Made by a program: the position numbers and the translations under genes
Notes under the pieces: model-generated
The model's database searches: none
The model's input: the letters and a program-made list of their open reading frames with translations, nothing else
What the model was told of the DNA's origin: nothing
Source: Amycolatopsis acidiphila
GTDB lineage: Bacteria > Actinomycetota > Actinomycetes > Mycobacteriales > Pseudonocardiaceae
Direction: 5' to 3'
NCBI RefSeq assembly: GCF_021391495.1
Contig: NZ_CP090063.1
Span: forward strand, 6,510,001-6,574,000
DNA length: 64,000 nucleotides
Shown: one piece after another, positions 49,911 through 59,160 of the stretch
Layout of the letters: each line of letters opens with the position of its first letter
Numbering within the stretch: position 1 is the first letter of the stretch

Positions 49911-52442
49911 CTACGCCAGGACCACCTTCCCCAGCTCCGCCGCGGTGGCCAGCAACGGATGCTTCGGCAGCACCCGCACCGTGTAGCCGAGCGAACCGGC
50001 GTGCGGCAGCCGCAGCGTCGCGGTGAACAGGCCGATGCCGGCCTGTGTCATCGGCACCGTGACCGGCTCGTGCAGGTCGTCGGTGTCCCCGACGCGGCCG
50101 ACCACCGCCTGGACGTCCACTTCGGACACGTCCAGGCCCGCGAGGTCGATGCGCGCCTGCACGTGCACCTCGCTGCCCACGACGAGGGTCTCCGCGGTCA
50201 GCTCGGTGTCGAAGATCTTCACCTGCGGCCACAGCGTGTCGATCCGCTTGCGGTACTCCGACAGCGACCGCGCGCCCTCGAAGGAGTTCCGGGTCGCGGC
50301 GTCGACCGTGCTGGCCGCCGGGTGGTAGCAGGTCTCGACGTACTCCCGCACCATCCGCGACGCCTGCACGCGCGGCCCGAGGGTGTCCAGCGTGTGCCAC
50401 ACCATCGACATCCAGCCCTCGGGCACGCCGTTCCCGTCGCGGTCGTAGAACAGCGGCGCGACCTGCTGCCCGAGCAGGTCGTAGAGCGCCGCGGACTCCA
50501 GCTCGTCCCGGCGCAGCGGGTCGCGGATGCCGTCGGCGGTCGGGATCGCCCAGCCGTTGCTGCCGTCGTAGCACTCGTCCCACCAGCCGTCCCGGATCGA
50601 CAGGTTGAGCCCGCCGTTGAGCGCCGACTTCATGCCCGACGTGCCACACGCCTCCAGCGGCCTCGTGGGGTTGTTCAGCCACACGTCGCAGCCGCGGTAG
50701 AGGTACCGGGCCATCGACATGTCGTAGTCGGGCAGGAACACCATCCGGCGCCGGACGTCCGGGTCGTCGACGAACCGGACGATCTGCTGGATCAGCTGCT
50801 TGCCGCCCTCGTCGGCCGGATGCGACTTGCCCGCGACGACGATCTGGATCGGCCGGTCCTCGTCCAGCAGCAGCGCCCGCAGCCGTTCGGGGTCGCGCAG
50901 CATCAGCGTGAGCCGCTTGTAGGTGGGGACGCGGCGGGCGAACCCGACGGTCAGCACGTCCGGGTCGAACACCGTGTTGATCCAGCCCAGCTCCAGCGCC
51001 GACGCGCCGCGCTGCAGCCACGCGTCGCGCACGCGGCGCCGCACCTCCGCGACGAGCTTCTGCCGCAGATCCCGCCGCAGCGCCCACAGCTCCTCGTCGG
51101 ACACCCCCTGCCGGCTCGGCAGCTGCCCACGGTGTCCCCATTCCTTGTGCTTACCGCCGAGCAGCGCGGTCAGCTCGCGGGCGACCCAGGTCGGGCCGTG
51201 GACGCCGTTGGTGACCGACGTGATCGGCACCTCGTCCTCGTCGAACCCGGTCCACAGCCGGGCGAACATCCGCCGCGAGACCTTGCCGTGCAGGGCCGAC
51301 ACCCCGTTGGCGCGCTGCGCGAGCCGCAGGCCCATGTGCGCCATGTTGAACATGCCCGGGTTGTCCTCCGCGCCGAGCGCGAGCACGCGGCGGGTCTCGA
51401 TACCGGGCAGCAGGCGCCCGTCGCCGAAGTAGTGCTGCACGAGGTCCACCGGGAAGCGGTCGATCCCGGCGGGGACCGGCGTGTGCGTGGTGAACACCGT
51501 GCCGGCGCGCACCGCGGAGAGCACCTCGTCCAGGCCCAGTCCGTGCTCGGCGATGATCTCGCGCGCCCGCTCCAGGCCCAGGAAACCGGCGTGGCCCTCG
51601 TTGGTGTGGAACACCTCCGGCTGCGGATGCCCGGTCAGCTCGCAGTACCGGCGCACCGCGCGCATGCCGCCGATCCCGGCCAGGATCTCCTGGCGGATGC
51701 GGTGGTCGGCGTCGCCGCCGTAGAGCCGGTCGGTGACCCGGCGCAGGTCCTCGTCGTTCGCGTCGACGTCGGTGTCCAGCAGCAGCAACGGCACCCGGCC
51801 GACGTGCGCCTGCCAGACCTGCGCGTACAGGTCGCGCCCGCCGGGCATCGCGACGTCGACCAGCACGGGCTCGCCCGCCTCGTCGGTCAGCAGCTCCAGC
51901 GGCAGTGCGTTCGGGTCGATGACCGGGTAGTGCTCGAGCTGCCAGCCGTCCAGGGACAGCCCCTGGCGGAAGTAGCCCGCGCGGTACAGCGGTCCGACGC
52001 CGATCATGGGAACGCCCAGGTCGGACGCGGCCTTGAGGTGGTCCCCCGCGAGCACGCCGAGGCCGCCGGAGTAGTTCGGCAGGGCCTCGTGCACGCCGAA
52101 CTCCATGCAGAAGTAGGCGATGCCCTTCGGCGCGTCCGCCGCGGCCTGGTGCTCCTGGTACCAGCGGTCTTCGGTGAGATAGCGCTCGAGATCCTCCGTC
52201 GCCGCGCGGGCCCTCGCCAGGAAGTCCTCGTCCGCGGCCAGCCTCTCGAGCCGGGCCGGTGCGACGGCCAGCAGCATCCGCAGCGGGTCCCGGACCCGGC
52301 GGAACAGCTCGTCGTCCATGGACGCGAACAGGTCCCGGGTCGGCGGATGCCAGGTCCAGCGCAGGTTGGTCGCCAGGGCCCGCAGGCCGGCCAGCGATTC
52401 CGGCAGGCTCGCGCGAACGGTGAACCGACGGATTGCTCTCAT
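49911..52442 (-). CDS. glgP: Alpha-glucan (glycogen/maltodextrin) phosphorylase GlgP
   Basis: An 843-residue protein of the shorter, glgP-type family. It begins with the domain SLAGLRALATNLRWTWHPPT (DUF3417). IAYFCMEFGVHEALPNYSGG, VFHTNEGHAGFLGLERAREI, TSVTNGVHGPTWV and GFARRVPTYKRLTLML are conserved. The PLP lysine lies in LEACGTSGMKSALNGGLNLS near residue 603. It releases glucose 1-phosphate from alpha-1,4-glucan. No glgE, glgB or glgX gene is next to it. Divergent from the lipoprotein protease gene. Confidence 0.95.
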   Translation of the reverse strand: MRAIRRFTVRASLPESLAGLRALATNLRWTWHPPTRDLFASMDDELFRRVRDPLRMLLAVAPARLERLAADEDFLARARAATEDLERYLTEDRWYQEHQAAADAPKGIAYFCMEFGVHEALPNYSGGLGVLAGDHLKAASDLGVPMIGVGPLYRAGYFRQGLSLDGWQLEHYPVIDPNALPLELLTDEAGEPVLVDVAMPGGRDLYAQVWQAHVGRVPLLLLDTDVDANDEDLRRVTDRLYGGDADHRIRQEILAGIGGMRAVRRYCELTGHPQPEVFHTNEGHAGFLGLERAREIIAEHGLGLDEVLSAVRAGTVFTTHTPVPAGIDRFPVDLVQHYFGDGRLLPGIETRRVLALGAEDNPGMFNMAHMGLRLAQRANGVSALHGKVSRRMFARLWTGFDEDEVPITSVTNGVHGPTWVARELTALLGGKHKEWGHRGQLPSRQGVSDEELWALRRDLRQKLVAEVRRRVRDAWLQRGASALELGWINTVFDPDVLTVGFARRVPTYKRLTLMLRDPERLRALLLDEDRPIQIVVAGKSHPADEGGKQLIQQIVRFVDDPDVRRRMVFLPDYDMSMARYLYRGCDVWLNNPTRPLEACGTSGMKSALNGGLNLSIRDGWWDECYDGSNGWAIPTADGIRDPLRRDELESAALYDLLGQQVAPLFYDRDGNGVPEGWMSMVWHTLDTLGPRVQASRMVREYVETCYHPAASTVDAATRNSFEGARSLSEYRKRIDTLWPQVKIFDTELTAETLVVGSEVHVQARIDLAGLDVSEVDVQAVVGRVGDTDDLHEPVTVPMTQAGIGLFTATLRLPHAGSLGYTVRVLPKHPLLATAAELGKVVLA

Positions 52443-52500
52443 GAGGATCGACGATATCGGTTACTGTCCTGTGTCCGAAGCTGATCAGGGAGCGGGTGGG

Positions 52501-53922
52501 ATGCGCGCAGGGGGACTGGCTGTCGCGATGGCCGGGGTGCTGGTACTCGGTCTCACGGCGTGCGGCGGTGGTGCAACGAACACCGCGGCCGCTTCGGTGG
52601 CAGGCCTGCCCGTCACCCACTTCCAGAGCGGCCTGCGCGCGAACGCTCCCACGCCCGACCTGCAGGTGGAGAACGCCGGCGACGACGAGGCCGACAAGCT
52701 CGCGACCGCCACGATCGCCGACGTCGAGGACTACTGGAGCAAGCAGCTGCCCGACGACTTCGGTGTCGCCTTCGAGCCGGTGAAGTCGCTGCTGTCCTAC
52801 GAGTCGAACGGCGCCAACCAGGAGAACGGCTGCGGCGACACGAAGCGGAACGTGAACGCGTTCTACTGCGGTCAGGACGACTCGGTCGCGTGGGACCGGG
52901 GTGTGCTGCTGCCCACGATGATCCAGCAGTTCGGGCCGTTGTCGGTGGTGACGGTGCTGTCGCACGAGTTCGGCCACGCCGTGCAGTACCGGCTGCAGGA
53001 CAAGGCCGGGATCACCCGCAGCACGCCGACGATCGTCAAGGAGCAGCAGGCGGACTGCTTCGCGGGCAGCTACTACCGGTGGGTCGCCGAGGGCAACAGC
53101 AAGTACTTCACGGTGTCCACCGCGGAGGGGCTGAACTCGGCCCTGTCCTCGCTGTTCCTGGTGCGCGACAGCGCGGGGACCTCGGCCGAGGACAGGCAGG
53201 CGCACGGCACGGCGTTCGACCGGATCTTCGCGTTCCAGCTCGGCTTCGAGAAGGGGCCGAAGGAGTGCGCGGGGATCAACATGGAAAACCTGCAGCCGCG
53301 GCTGACCGAGCGCCCGTTCGACCCGGACGACAACAACAAGGGCACGCTCGACATCGACGAGCAGACCGTCGGTTACCTGCAGGACAGCCTGAACGCCGCG
53401 TTCGCCGGGGCGAATGTGGCGGCGCCGAAGATCGTCGACGGGGGTGGCAGCTGCCAGGGTGGGCCTGCCACGCCGCCGGCGTCGTACTGCTCCTCCGACA
53501 ACACGGTGAACATCGACCTGGCGACCCTGGCGGAGCTCGGCAAGCCGGTGGACCAGGACGCGGAGTGGAACGGCCAGGACAACGGTGGTCGAGGTGACTT
53601 CGCGGCCCTGTCGGAGATCGCCTCGCGGTACGCGCTGGCGATCCAGAACGGCGTCGGCGCGTCACTGGACAACGCGAACGCCGGTCTGCGGACGGCATGC
53701 CTGGTAGGCGCCTGGGCCGCGGCGGCGAACAAGCTGGGGGACACGAAGCTGCGCCTTTCCGCGGGTGATCTCGACGAGGCGATCTCGGACCTCCTGCGCC
53801 CGGACAGCCTCGTCGCGGCGGACGTCAACGGCAAGCGGGTCGATGCGGGCTTCACCAGGGTCGAGGCCATGCGCACGGGATATCTGGAAGGTTCCTCGCC
53901 GTGCAGTAAGCAGTACGGCTGA
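52501..53922 (+). CDS. Lipoprotein neutral zinc metallopeptidase
   Basis: A 473-residue protein from the ATG at 52501. A lipoprotein signal ends VLVLGLTACGGG with lipid-bearing Cys21. The zinc-binding motif is VVTVLSHEFGHAVQYRL (His155, Glu156, His159), and KEQQADCFAGSYYRW supplies the third ligand region, as in the predicted neutral zinc peptidase family (YpfJ-like). Several paired cysteines (CGDTKRN, FYCGQDD, ECAGIN, SYCSSDN) suggest disulfides outside the cell. Substrate unknown. Repeat copy B begins 57 bases after its stop. Confidence 0.88.
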   Translation: MRAGGLAVAMAGVLVLGLTACGGGATNTAAASVAGLPVTHFQSGLRANAPTPDLQVENAGDDEADKLATATIADVEDYWSKQLPDDFGVAFEPVKSLLSYESNGANQENGCGDTKRNVNAFYCGQDDSVAWDRGVLLPTMIQQFGPLSVVTVLSHEFGHAVQYRLQDKAGITRSTPTIVKEQQADCFAGSYYRWVAEGNSKYFTVSTAEGLNSALSSLFLVRDSAGTSAEDRQAHGTAFDRIFAFQLGFEKGPKECAGINMENLQPRLTERPFDPDDNNKGTLDIDEQTVGYLQDSLNAAFAGANVAAPKIVDGGGSCQGGPATPPASYCSSDNTVNIDLATLAELGKPVDQDAEWNGQDNGGRGDFAALSEIASRYALAIQNGVGASLDNANAGLRTACLVGAWAAAANKLGDTKLRLSAGDLDEAISDLLRPDSLVAADVNGKRVDAGFTRVEAMRTGYLEGSSPCSKQYG

Positions 53923-53979
53923 GGTCAGCTGCCCAGCCCCCAGCCGAGGCTCCCCCGACGCTGCCCAGCGCCCACCAAC

Positions 53980-54209
53980 GGCGACCCGGCAACGGCAGCC
54001 AGGAATGGCCGCGCCCGGCCGCCCCCTTACCCCGATCCCCGCGTCCTTCAGCGGTCGGGGTGGGGCGGCCCACCTCGCGCTCCGCGCGAGGTCCCCGAAA
54101 CCCCCGCGCCGCGCGCGGGGGAAAAGATCAAGAGAGTCCTCGCCGGACGGGCAGGCTCAAAGATGAGCCAGGAAAACCGCCTACGTCACCTTCTCGACGT
54201 GGTCGAGTC
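53980..54209 (-). repeat. Dispersed structured repeat, copy B
   Basis: Reverse-oriented partner of copy A at 6569-6821. The core is at 54117-54176, identical to copy A at 59 of 60 positions. Next to it are the kept hairpin at 54101-54121 (CCCCC GCGC, loop CGC, GCGC GGGGG) and a second perfect nine-base-pair hairpin at 54072-54092 (ACCTCGCGC, loop TCC). GACGCGGGGATCGGGGT and the terminal CCGTTGCCGGG block are also shared. It lies between the convergent metallopeptidase and thioredoxin genes, the same kind of site as copy A. Confidence 0.8.
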
Positions 54210-54324
54210 GTGTGGCCATCCCGTCGCCTGCGGTCTGTGCATATCACTTTGACCCAGACCCGCAAGCTTTGGTCTTTGAAGCTGCGGAATCGTCCCGTGT
54301 CAGGCGACGGGATGACCACCCAAC
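54207..54324. repeat. Long-armed inverted repeat beside repeat copy B
   Basis: Arms at 54207-54230 and 54301-54324 match at 21 of 24 positions (inner 18 at 17). They enclose 70 bases that can fold again (CCGCAAGCTT near 54261 with AAGCTGCGG). It fills the rest of the convergent gap before the thioredoxin gene. It could be a terminator-like RNA structure or the remains of a small inverted-repeat element. No open frame was recognised inside. Confidence 0.65.
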
Positions 54325-54349
54325 TCTGGGGGTTTACCTGAGCTACCGC

Positions 54350-55309
54350 TCAGAACAGGGCCGACGCCAGGTCGCGCCTCGCCTTGGCCACTCGCTCGTC
54401 CGCCGGGTCGAAGAGGTCGAACAGGCCCACCAGGTGCTCCCGCACTCGGTTGCGGTCGTCGCCGAAGGTGCGGCGGACCGTGCCGATCAGCCGCGCGAAC
54501 GCGTCCTCGACCTTGTTCTCCGCGACCTCGAAGTCCGCAGCCGCGAGCTGGGCCTCCAGGTCGTCCGGGTTGGCGTTCGCGCGGGCCACGGCCGACGGGT
54601 CGGCGGCCTCCGCACGGGCGGCGAAGCGCACCTGCGTCAACGCCGCCTTCGCGAGCTCGTTCGCCGGCTCCACGTCGAGGATGCGCTGGTACGCCGCCTC
54701 GGCAGCCGCGTAGTCGCCGCGCTCGAAGGCGTCCTCGGCCTCGGTGAAGCGCGGGTCCTCCGGCTCCTCGACCTCTTCGGGCCGGGCGTCCTGAACCCCC
54801 GGCAGCTTGTCCTTGAGCGCGTCGAGCAGGGCGCCCAGCCACTTCTTGATCTCGGGCTCCGGCAGCGCGCCCGCGAACGCGTCGACCGGCTGGCCGCCGG
54901 CGATCGCGACGACCGTCGGGATGGACTGCGCGCCGAACAGCTGCGCGATCCGCGGGTTCGCGTCCACGTCGACCTTCGCGAGCACCCACGCCCCGCCGGA
55001 CTGCGCCGCCAGGCGCTCCAGCACCGGGCTGAGCTGCTTGCACGGCCCGCACCAGTCGGCCCACAGATCGACGATCACCAGCTGCTGCAGGGACCGTTCG
55101 ACCACGTCCGCCTGGAACGAGGCCTCGGTGACCTCGAAGACGGCACCGCCGCCACCGGCAGGCGCCTGCGGCCCTGCCCCGGGCGGCGAGGCGGCCGGCT
55201 GCTGGCGCGCGGCGTCCGCGCGTGCCTTCAGCGCGGACAGATCGACCGCACCCGACAGCGCGGCCGACATGGCTGCTGAGTTCGCTGCTGATCCGCGTGG
55301 GTTCGTCAC
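54350..55309 (-). CDS. Thioredoxin-TPR protein (YbbN/CnoX-like)
   Basis: A 319-residue protein from a GTG at 55309. After an Ala/Pro-rich start, a thioredoxin domain (about 55-160) carries [20 protein letters not shown] with an intact WCGPC at residues 86-90. The C-terminal half has TPR-like helices ([40 protein letters not shown]). E. coli CnoX is a related chaperone-redox protein, but its motif lacks the full pair, whereas this one should be redox-active. Similar to mycobacterial Rv1324 by my recollection. Confidence 0.9.
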   Translation of the reverse strand: MTNPRGSAANSAAMSAALSGAVDLSALKARADAARQQPAASPPGAGPQAPAGGGGAVFEVTEASFQADVVERSLQQLVIVDLWADWCGPCKQLSPVLERLAAQSGGAWVLAKVDVDANPRIAQLFGAQSIPTVVAIAGGQPVDAFAGALPEPEIKKWLGALLDALKDKLPGVQDARPEEVEEPEDPRFTEAEDAFERGDYAAAEAAYQRILDVEPANELAKAALTQVRFAARAEAADPSAVARANANPDDLEAQLAAADFEVAENKVEDAFARLIGTVRRTFGDDRNRVREHLVGLFDLFDPADERVAKARRDLASALF

Positions 55310-55340
55310 GGTTCCATCCTGGCACGCGTTCCCGCGGGAA

Positions 55341-55637
55341 TCACCGCAGGTGCTGTTCCACCCGCTCGACCTTCGCCGTGAGCTGCCCCTCATAGCCCGG
55401 CCGGATGTCGGCCTTCAGCACGAGCGACACCCGCGCGGCGCCCTCACCTGCCGCCTCGACGGCGCGTTTGACCACGTCCATGACCTCGTCCCAGTCGCCC
55501 TCGACGTTGGTGAACATGGCGTTCGTCGAGTTCGGCAGGCCCGAGTCCCGCACCACCTTGACCGCCCGCGAGACGGCTTCGCTCACCCCGCCGTCCGGGT
55601 CTCCGCCGGCCGGGCTGACGCTGAATGCGACGAGCAT
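55341..55637 (-). CDS. MTH1187/YqgV-family small protein (thiamine-binding type)
   Basis: A 98-residue protein. [20 protein letters not shown] starts the ferredoxin-like fold, and [20 protein letters not shown] and [15 protein letters not shown] are family motifs. Members form tetramers and some bind thiamine or related molecules. The ATG follows GGAAGGGAA. It lies 31 bases upstream of the thioredoxin-TPR gene on the same strand and diverges from a MarR gene. Confidence 0.87.
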   Translation of the reverse strand: MLVAFSVSPAGGDPDGGVSEAVSRAVKVVRDSGLPNSTNAMFTNVEGDWDEVMDVVKRAVEAAGEGAARVSLVLKADIRPGYEGQLTAKVERVEQHLR

Positions 55638-55709
55638 GGCGTTCCCTTCCCTCGTTATGGGCACTACCCTGCCCCATCGACCGGATACGCGCTGGTAGCT
55701 TCCCAGCTC

Positions 55710-56210
55710 ATGAACCGCCCACTGCCGTTCGACCCGATCGCCCGCGCCGCGCAGCTGTGGGAGGACCGGGTCGGCCCTTCCGGCACGATGGCCGCGGTCA
55801 CCGGGCTGATGCGCGTCCAGCAGATCATCCAGTCCGCCGTGGACGGCGCGCTGAAGCCCCACGGGCTCACCTTCGCCCGCTACGAGGCGCTGGTGCTGCT
55901 GTCCTTCGCCCGGCGCTCGAGCCTGCCGATGCGGGTGATGGGCGAGCGCCTGCAGCTGCACCCGACGAGCGTCACCAACATCGTCGACCGGCTGGAGCGC
56001 GACGGGCTGGTCAAGCGGGTCCCGCATCCGACGGACCGGCGCACGACGCTGGTCGAGATCACCGACGACGGTCGCGCCCGGCACGTCGAGGCGACCAAGG
56101 CGGTCACGTCCATCGACTTCGGCCTGGTCGGCCTCACGCCGAACCAGACCACTCAGCTCACCGAGCTGCTGACCAAGATCCGCAAGGCGACCGGGGACTT
56201 CGAGGACTAG
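55710..56210 (+). CDS. MarR-family regulator
   Basis: A 166-residue protein. The DNA-binding wing is visible in LPMRVMGERLQLHPTSVTNI, VDRLERDGLVKRVPHPTDRR and TTLVEITDDGRARHVEATKA. The N-terminus (PFDPIARAAQLWEDRVGPSG) forms the dimer helix common to actinobacterial MarR proteins linked to lipid or acyl-CoA genes. It diverges from the MTH1187-type gene by 72 bases, and no palindrome stands out between them. A strong terminator follows. Confidence 0.9.
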   Translation: MNRPLPFDPIARAAQLWEDRVGPSGTMAAVTGLMRVQQIIQSAVDGALKPHGLTFARYEALVLLSFARRSSLPMRVMGERLQLHPTSVTNIVDRLERDGLVKRVPHPTDRRTTLVEITDDGRARHVEATKAVTSIDFGLVGLTPNQTTQLTELLTKIRKATGDFED

Positions 56211-56217
56211 CGGAAAC

Positions 56218-56248
56218 AGCCCCCGCCCCGGACGACGGGGCGGGGGCT
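56218..56248. terminator. Bidirectional intrinsic terminator
   Basis: AGCCCCCGCCCCG (56218-56230) pairs perfectly with CGGGGCGGGGGCT (56236-56248) around a five-base loop. It separates the convergent MarR and DUF3817 genes. Confidence 0.85.
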
Positions 56249-56256
56249 TTCCGGAA

Positions 56257-56619
56257 TCAGGCCGCGGCGGTCTCGCGGACGAACAGGCCGGTGCCGCCGT
56301 AGCTGAGCCGGCCGGGGCCGTCGAGCTTGCCGGTGCGCAGCGCCCACTTCTCGAACCACCAGGTGAACAGCGGCGGGATGCTGGCCAGCAGTGCCATCAG
56401 CAACGTCTTCGGCTTCCACCCGAGGGGCTTGAACACGGCGAGCGTCACCAGCACGTAGCAGATGAAGATCACCCCGTGGACCATGCCCAGCACCGGGACG
56501 CCACCCTCGTGGGACGCGGAGAAGCCGTACTTCAGGATCATCCCGATCACCAGGGCGGCCCAGGAGAACGCCTCGGCGACTGCGGCCACGCGGAATACGA
56601 GAGCGGCCTTGCTGGACAC
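56257..56619 (-). CDS. DUF3817-family membrane protein
   Basis: A 120-residue protein from a GTG at 56619, seven bases after AGGAGG. It has three hydrophobic helices: VFRVAAVAEAFSWAALVIGM, VLGMVHGVIFICYVLVTLAV and LLMALLASIPPLFTWWFEKW. The EAFSW and GMVHG motifs are typical of DUF3817 proteins, which also occur as the YdzA-like part of some transport systems. Function unknown. It ends next to the MarR terminator. Confidence 0.85.
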   Translation of the reverse strand: MSSKAALVFRVAAVAEAFSWAALVIGMILKYGFSASHEGGVPVLGMVHGVIFICYVLVTLAVFKPLGWKPKTLLMALLASIPPLFTWWFEKWALRTGKLDGPGRLSYGGTGLFVRETAAA

Positions 56620-56670
56620 TGCTTTCCTCCTCAGTGGATTACACACAAAAATCGCCCGGCTACGTGACTC

Positions 56671-56692
56671 CGTAAGAGACGGATCCCTTACG
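56671..56692. promoter_or_regulatory. Inverted repeat upstream of the DUF3817 gene
   Basis: CGTAAG (56671-56676) and CTTACG (56687-56692) flank ten bases, 52 bases before the GTG at 56619. A possible operator; short arms make it weak. Confidence 0.35.
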
Positions 56693-56751
56693 TCAACCAC
56701 ACTGTCGGACGTTTCGGTGTCCAGTGTGCGCCGTGACCGCGCTCACCGGAA

Positions 56752-56787
56752 CATCGGGGGTCGTGATTGTTCTCACGGCCCCCGATG
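56752..56787 (-). terminator. Terminator after the mannosidase operon
   Basis: Arms at 56752-56766 and 56773-56787 pair at 14 of 15 positions around TTGTTC. It lies just past the stop of the GH92 gene ending at 56795, in the direction of its transcription. Confidence 0.75.
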
Positions 56788-56794
56788 CCCGTGA

Positions 56795-59158
56795 CTAGCT
56801 CGCGCAGGGCGAAAGTGGCGCCCCACCAGGGCCGGTCGCCCAGTTGGCACTGGTGGCATCCGTGGTGAGCCGGAAGTCCAGCGTGGAGCCACGGGTCAAC
56901 TGCTCGAGCCCGATGTAAGCACGGTCACTGCCGACCCCGTTCACCCGCAGCCCCTGCACGTACTGGGTCCGCGCCGCGTCCGCACCGCCGGCTTCGAGCA
57001 CGATGTCCCGCCCGTTTTCCAGGTGCACCACGGCCTTCGGGAACTGCGGCGCGCTCAGCACGAACTGTCCGGTGCCCGGCACCGCGGGGTAGAGCCCGAG
57101 TGAGCTGAAGACGTACCAGGCCGACATCTCGCCCAGATCGTCGTTGCCGGTCACGCCGTTGGGCGCGTTCGTGAACAACGTGTGCGCCGCCCGGAGCACC
57201 GCGGAGGTCTTCCACGGCTGCCCGACGAGGGTGTACATCCACGGCGCGTGCAGATCCGGTTCGTTGTTCGGGTTGTACCGGAACTGGTTGTAGTAGTTGT
57301 ACGGCCCGGTGACCCATTCGTCGCGCACCGTGCCCGCCGGATCGGCCAGCAGGTCGGGGTAGGCGAAGAAGTCGTCGAGCCGGGCCGCGGTCGCCTGCGG
57401 CCCGCCCATCCGCTGCACCAGCCCGGGGATGTCCTGCTGGGTCAGCCACTGGTACTGCCAGGCCGTGCCCTCGTGGAACCCGTCCTGGCCTTCCGGCGTG
57501 TACGGCCCGGTCGCCGGGGTGAACCAGTCGCCGCCGGTGACCTTGGGCCGCGGGAACCCGGTGAACCCGCGGTCGGAAACGGTGCTGTCCCACAGGTTCT
57601 GGTAGCTGTGCCCCTTCGCCGCGAGCTGCTGCGCGTCCTGCGTCCGGCCGAGGCCGCCCGCCATGATCGACAGCGAGCAGTCCGCCAGCGCGTACTCCAG
57701 GGTCGCCGAGGCACCGTGCGCCGGGTCGGTGTCCTGGCCCTTCTTCGGGAAGTCCGGGTCGTACTGGACGAACCCGTTCGCCTGGTAGCTCTCGTTGCCC
57801 GCCCGGCCCTGGAACGGCGACGAGGCAGGCGGGAGCTGCGTGGAGTTCTGCAGCAACGCCTGGTACGCCTGGCCTTCCATGCCACGCAGGGCGCCGAACC
57901 GCCACAGGTCGACCAGGAACGGCGTGACCGGGTCGCCGGTCATCGTGTTCGTCTCCTGGTTCGCGTAGGCCCACCGCGGCAGCCAGCCGCCCTGGTCGTG
58001 GATCGCGAGGAGGCTCCGCGCGATGTCCCGTGCCCGGTCCGGCCGCAGCAACGCCAGCAGCTGGTTCTGCGAGCGGTAGGTGTCCCAGAGCGAGAAGTAC
58101 TGGTAGTACGTCCAGCCCACGGCGCGGTGGACCTGGTCGTCGAAGCCGCGGTAGCGGCCGTCGACATCGTTGCCGGTCAACGGTTGCAGCAGCGTGTGGT
58201 ACAGGGAGGTGTAGAACACCGTCCGGTTGTCCGTCGAGCCGCCAGTGATGTCCACAGTGGACAACTCGCGTTGCCAGGTTCGCTGGGTGGTGGCCTTCAC
58301 ACGGTCGAAGGACTGGCCGCCTTCGGCCGCCAGGTTCCTTCGGGCGCCGTCGGCGTCCACATAGGAGATCGCCGTGGTGGCGGTGACCGAGCCGGGGTCG
58401 GCGAAGGTGAGCCACGCGCCGCGCAGGCCCGCCCCGCCGGAGGACTCGCGGCTGCCCGGGGTGCCACCGGTCGGCGACCAGGTGCCGTAGGAGGCGAACG
58501 GCTTGTCGAAGGTGGTCCGGAAGTACGTGGTGTACGGCTTGCCGCCGCAGAACGCCTGCGACTCCACGGTTCCCTCGACCGTCCGGTCGTCCACGACCCG
58601 GACGCCGCTGCCGGTCACCGGTTCCTTGTCGTTCGCCTGACCGGTGTTGACGAACACGTGGGCCGGACCGGCCTGGTCGAACGTGTAGCGCTCGACACCG
58701 GTGTGGGTCGTCGCCGTGGTCTCGACGTCGATCCCGCCGTAGCCGGTGAGGTGCACCTTGTAGTAGCCGGGCTTGCCGACCTCGCCGTCGTGGGTGTACG
58801 GCGAGGCGTACCGGGTCTGGTCGAAAGTGGACGGATCGGCGGGATCGAAGGTGCCGGTGGTGGGCAGGGTCGACACCAGTCCGCCCTGTTCCCAGCACCC
58901 GGCGCCGGAGAGGAAGAAGTGCCCGAACCCGCGGATCGCGGTGTCGGTGTACTGGTATCCCGCGTAGTGCGAGCCGATCGGGCTCACCTGGGTCATCCCG
59001 AACGGCGCCGAGGCGCCGGGGAACGTGTTGCCCTCGTCCTGCGTGCCGATGAACGTGTTGACCGCGTCGAGCGCGTCCGTCGGCGCGGCCGCCGCCACTG
59101 GAGTGACGACGGCCGCCGGAACGAGGGCGGCAGCGAGCACTGCCACCAGTTTCCGCAT
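56795..59158 (-). CDS. Secreted GH92 alpha-mannosidase (second gene)
   Basis: A 787-residue protein with a Sec signal (about 1-25, VPAAVVTPVAAAAPTDA). GH92 motifs run through it: VNTFIGTQDEGNTFPGASAP, FGHFFLSGAGCWEQGG, YFSLWDTYRSQNQLLALLRP. GFHEGTAWQYQWL near residue 563 carries the probable acid Glu. GNDDLGEMSAWYVFSSLGLY near residue 671 carries the probable base Asp and calcium ligands. GH92 enzymes are calcium-dependent inverting exo-mannosidases. It follows the larger GH92 gene by two bases. Linkage preference (alpha-1,2 or other) cannot be read from the sequence. Confidence 0.93.
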   Translation of the reverse strand: MRKLVAVLAAALVPAAVVTPVAAAAPTDALDAVNTFIGTQDEGNTFPGASAPFGMTQVSPIGSHYAGYQYTDTAIRGFGHFFLSGAGCWEQGGLVSTLPTTGTFDPADPSTFDQTRYASPYTHDGEVGKPGYYKVHLTGYGGIDVETTATTHTGVERYTFDQAGPAHVFVNTGQANDKEPVTGSGVRVVDDRTVEGTVESQAFCGGKPYTTYFRTTFDKPFASYGTWSPTGGTPGSRESSGGAGLRGAWLTFADPGSVTATTAISYVDADGARRNLAAEGGQSFDRVKATTQRTWQRELSTVDITGGSTDNRTVFYTSLYHTLLQPLTGNDVDGRYRGFDDQVHRAVGWTYYQYFSLWDTYRSQNQLLALLRPDRARDIARSLLAIHDQGGWLPRWAYANQETNTMTGDPVTPFLVDLWRFGALRGMEGQAYQALLQNSTQLPPASSPFQGRAGNESYQANGFVQYDPDFPKKGQDTDPAHGASATLEYALADCSLSIMAGGLGRTQDAQQLAAKGHSYQNLWDSTVSDRGFTGFPRPKVTGGDWFTPATGPYTPEGQDGFHEGTAWQYQWLTQQDIPGLVQRMGGPQATAARLDDFFAYPDLLADPAGTVRDEWVTGPYNYYNQFRYNPNNEPDLHAPWMYTLVGQPWKTSAVLRAAHTLFTNAPNGVTGNDDLGEMSAWYVFSSLGLYPAVPGTGQFVLSAPQFPKAVVHLENGRDIVLEAGGADAARTQYVQGLRVNGVGSDRAYIGLEQLTRGSTLDFRLTTDATSANWATGPGGAPLSPCAS

Positions 59159-59160
59159 GG

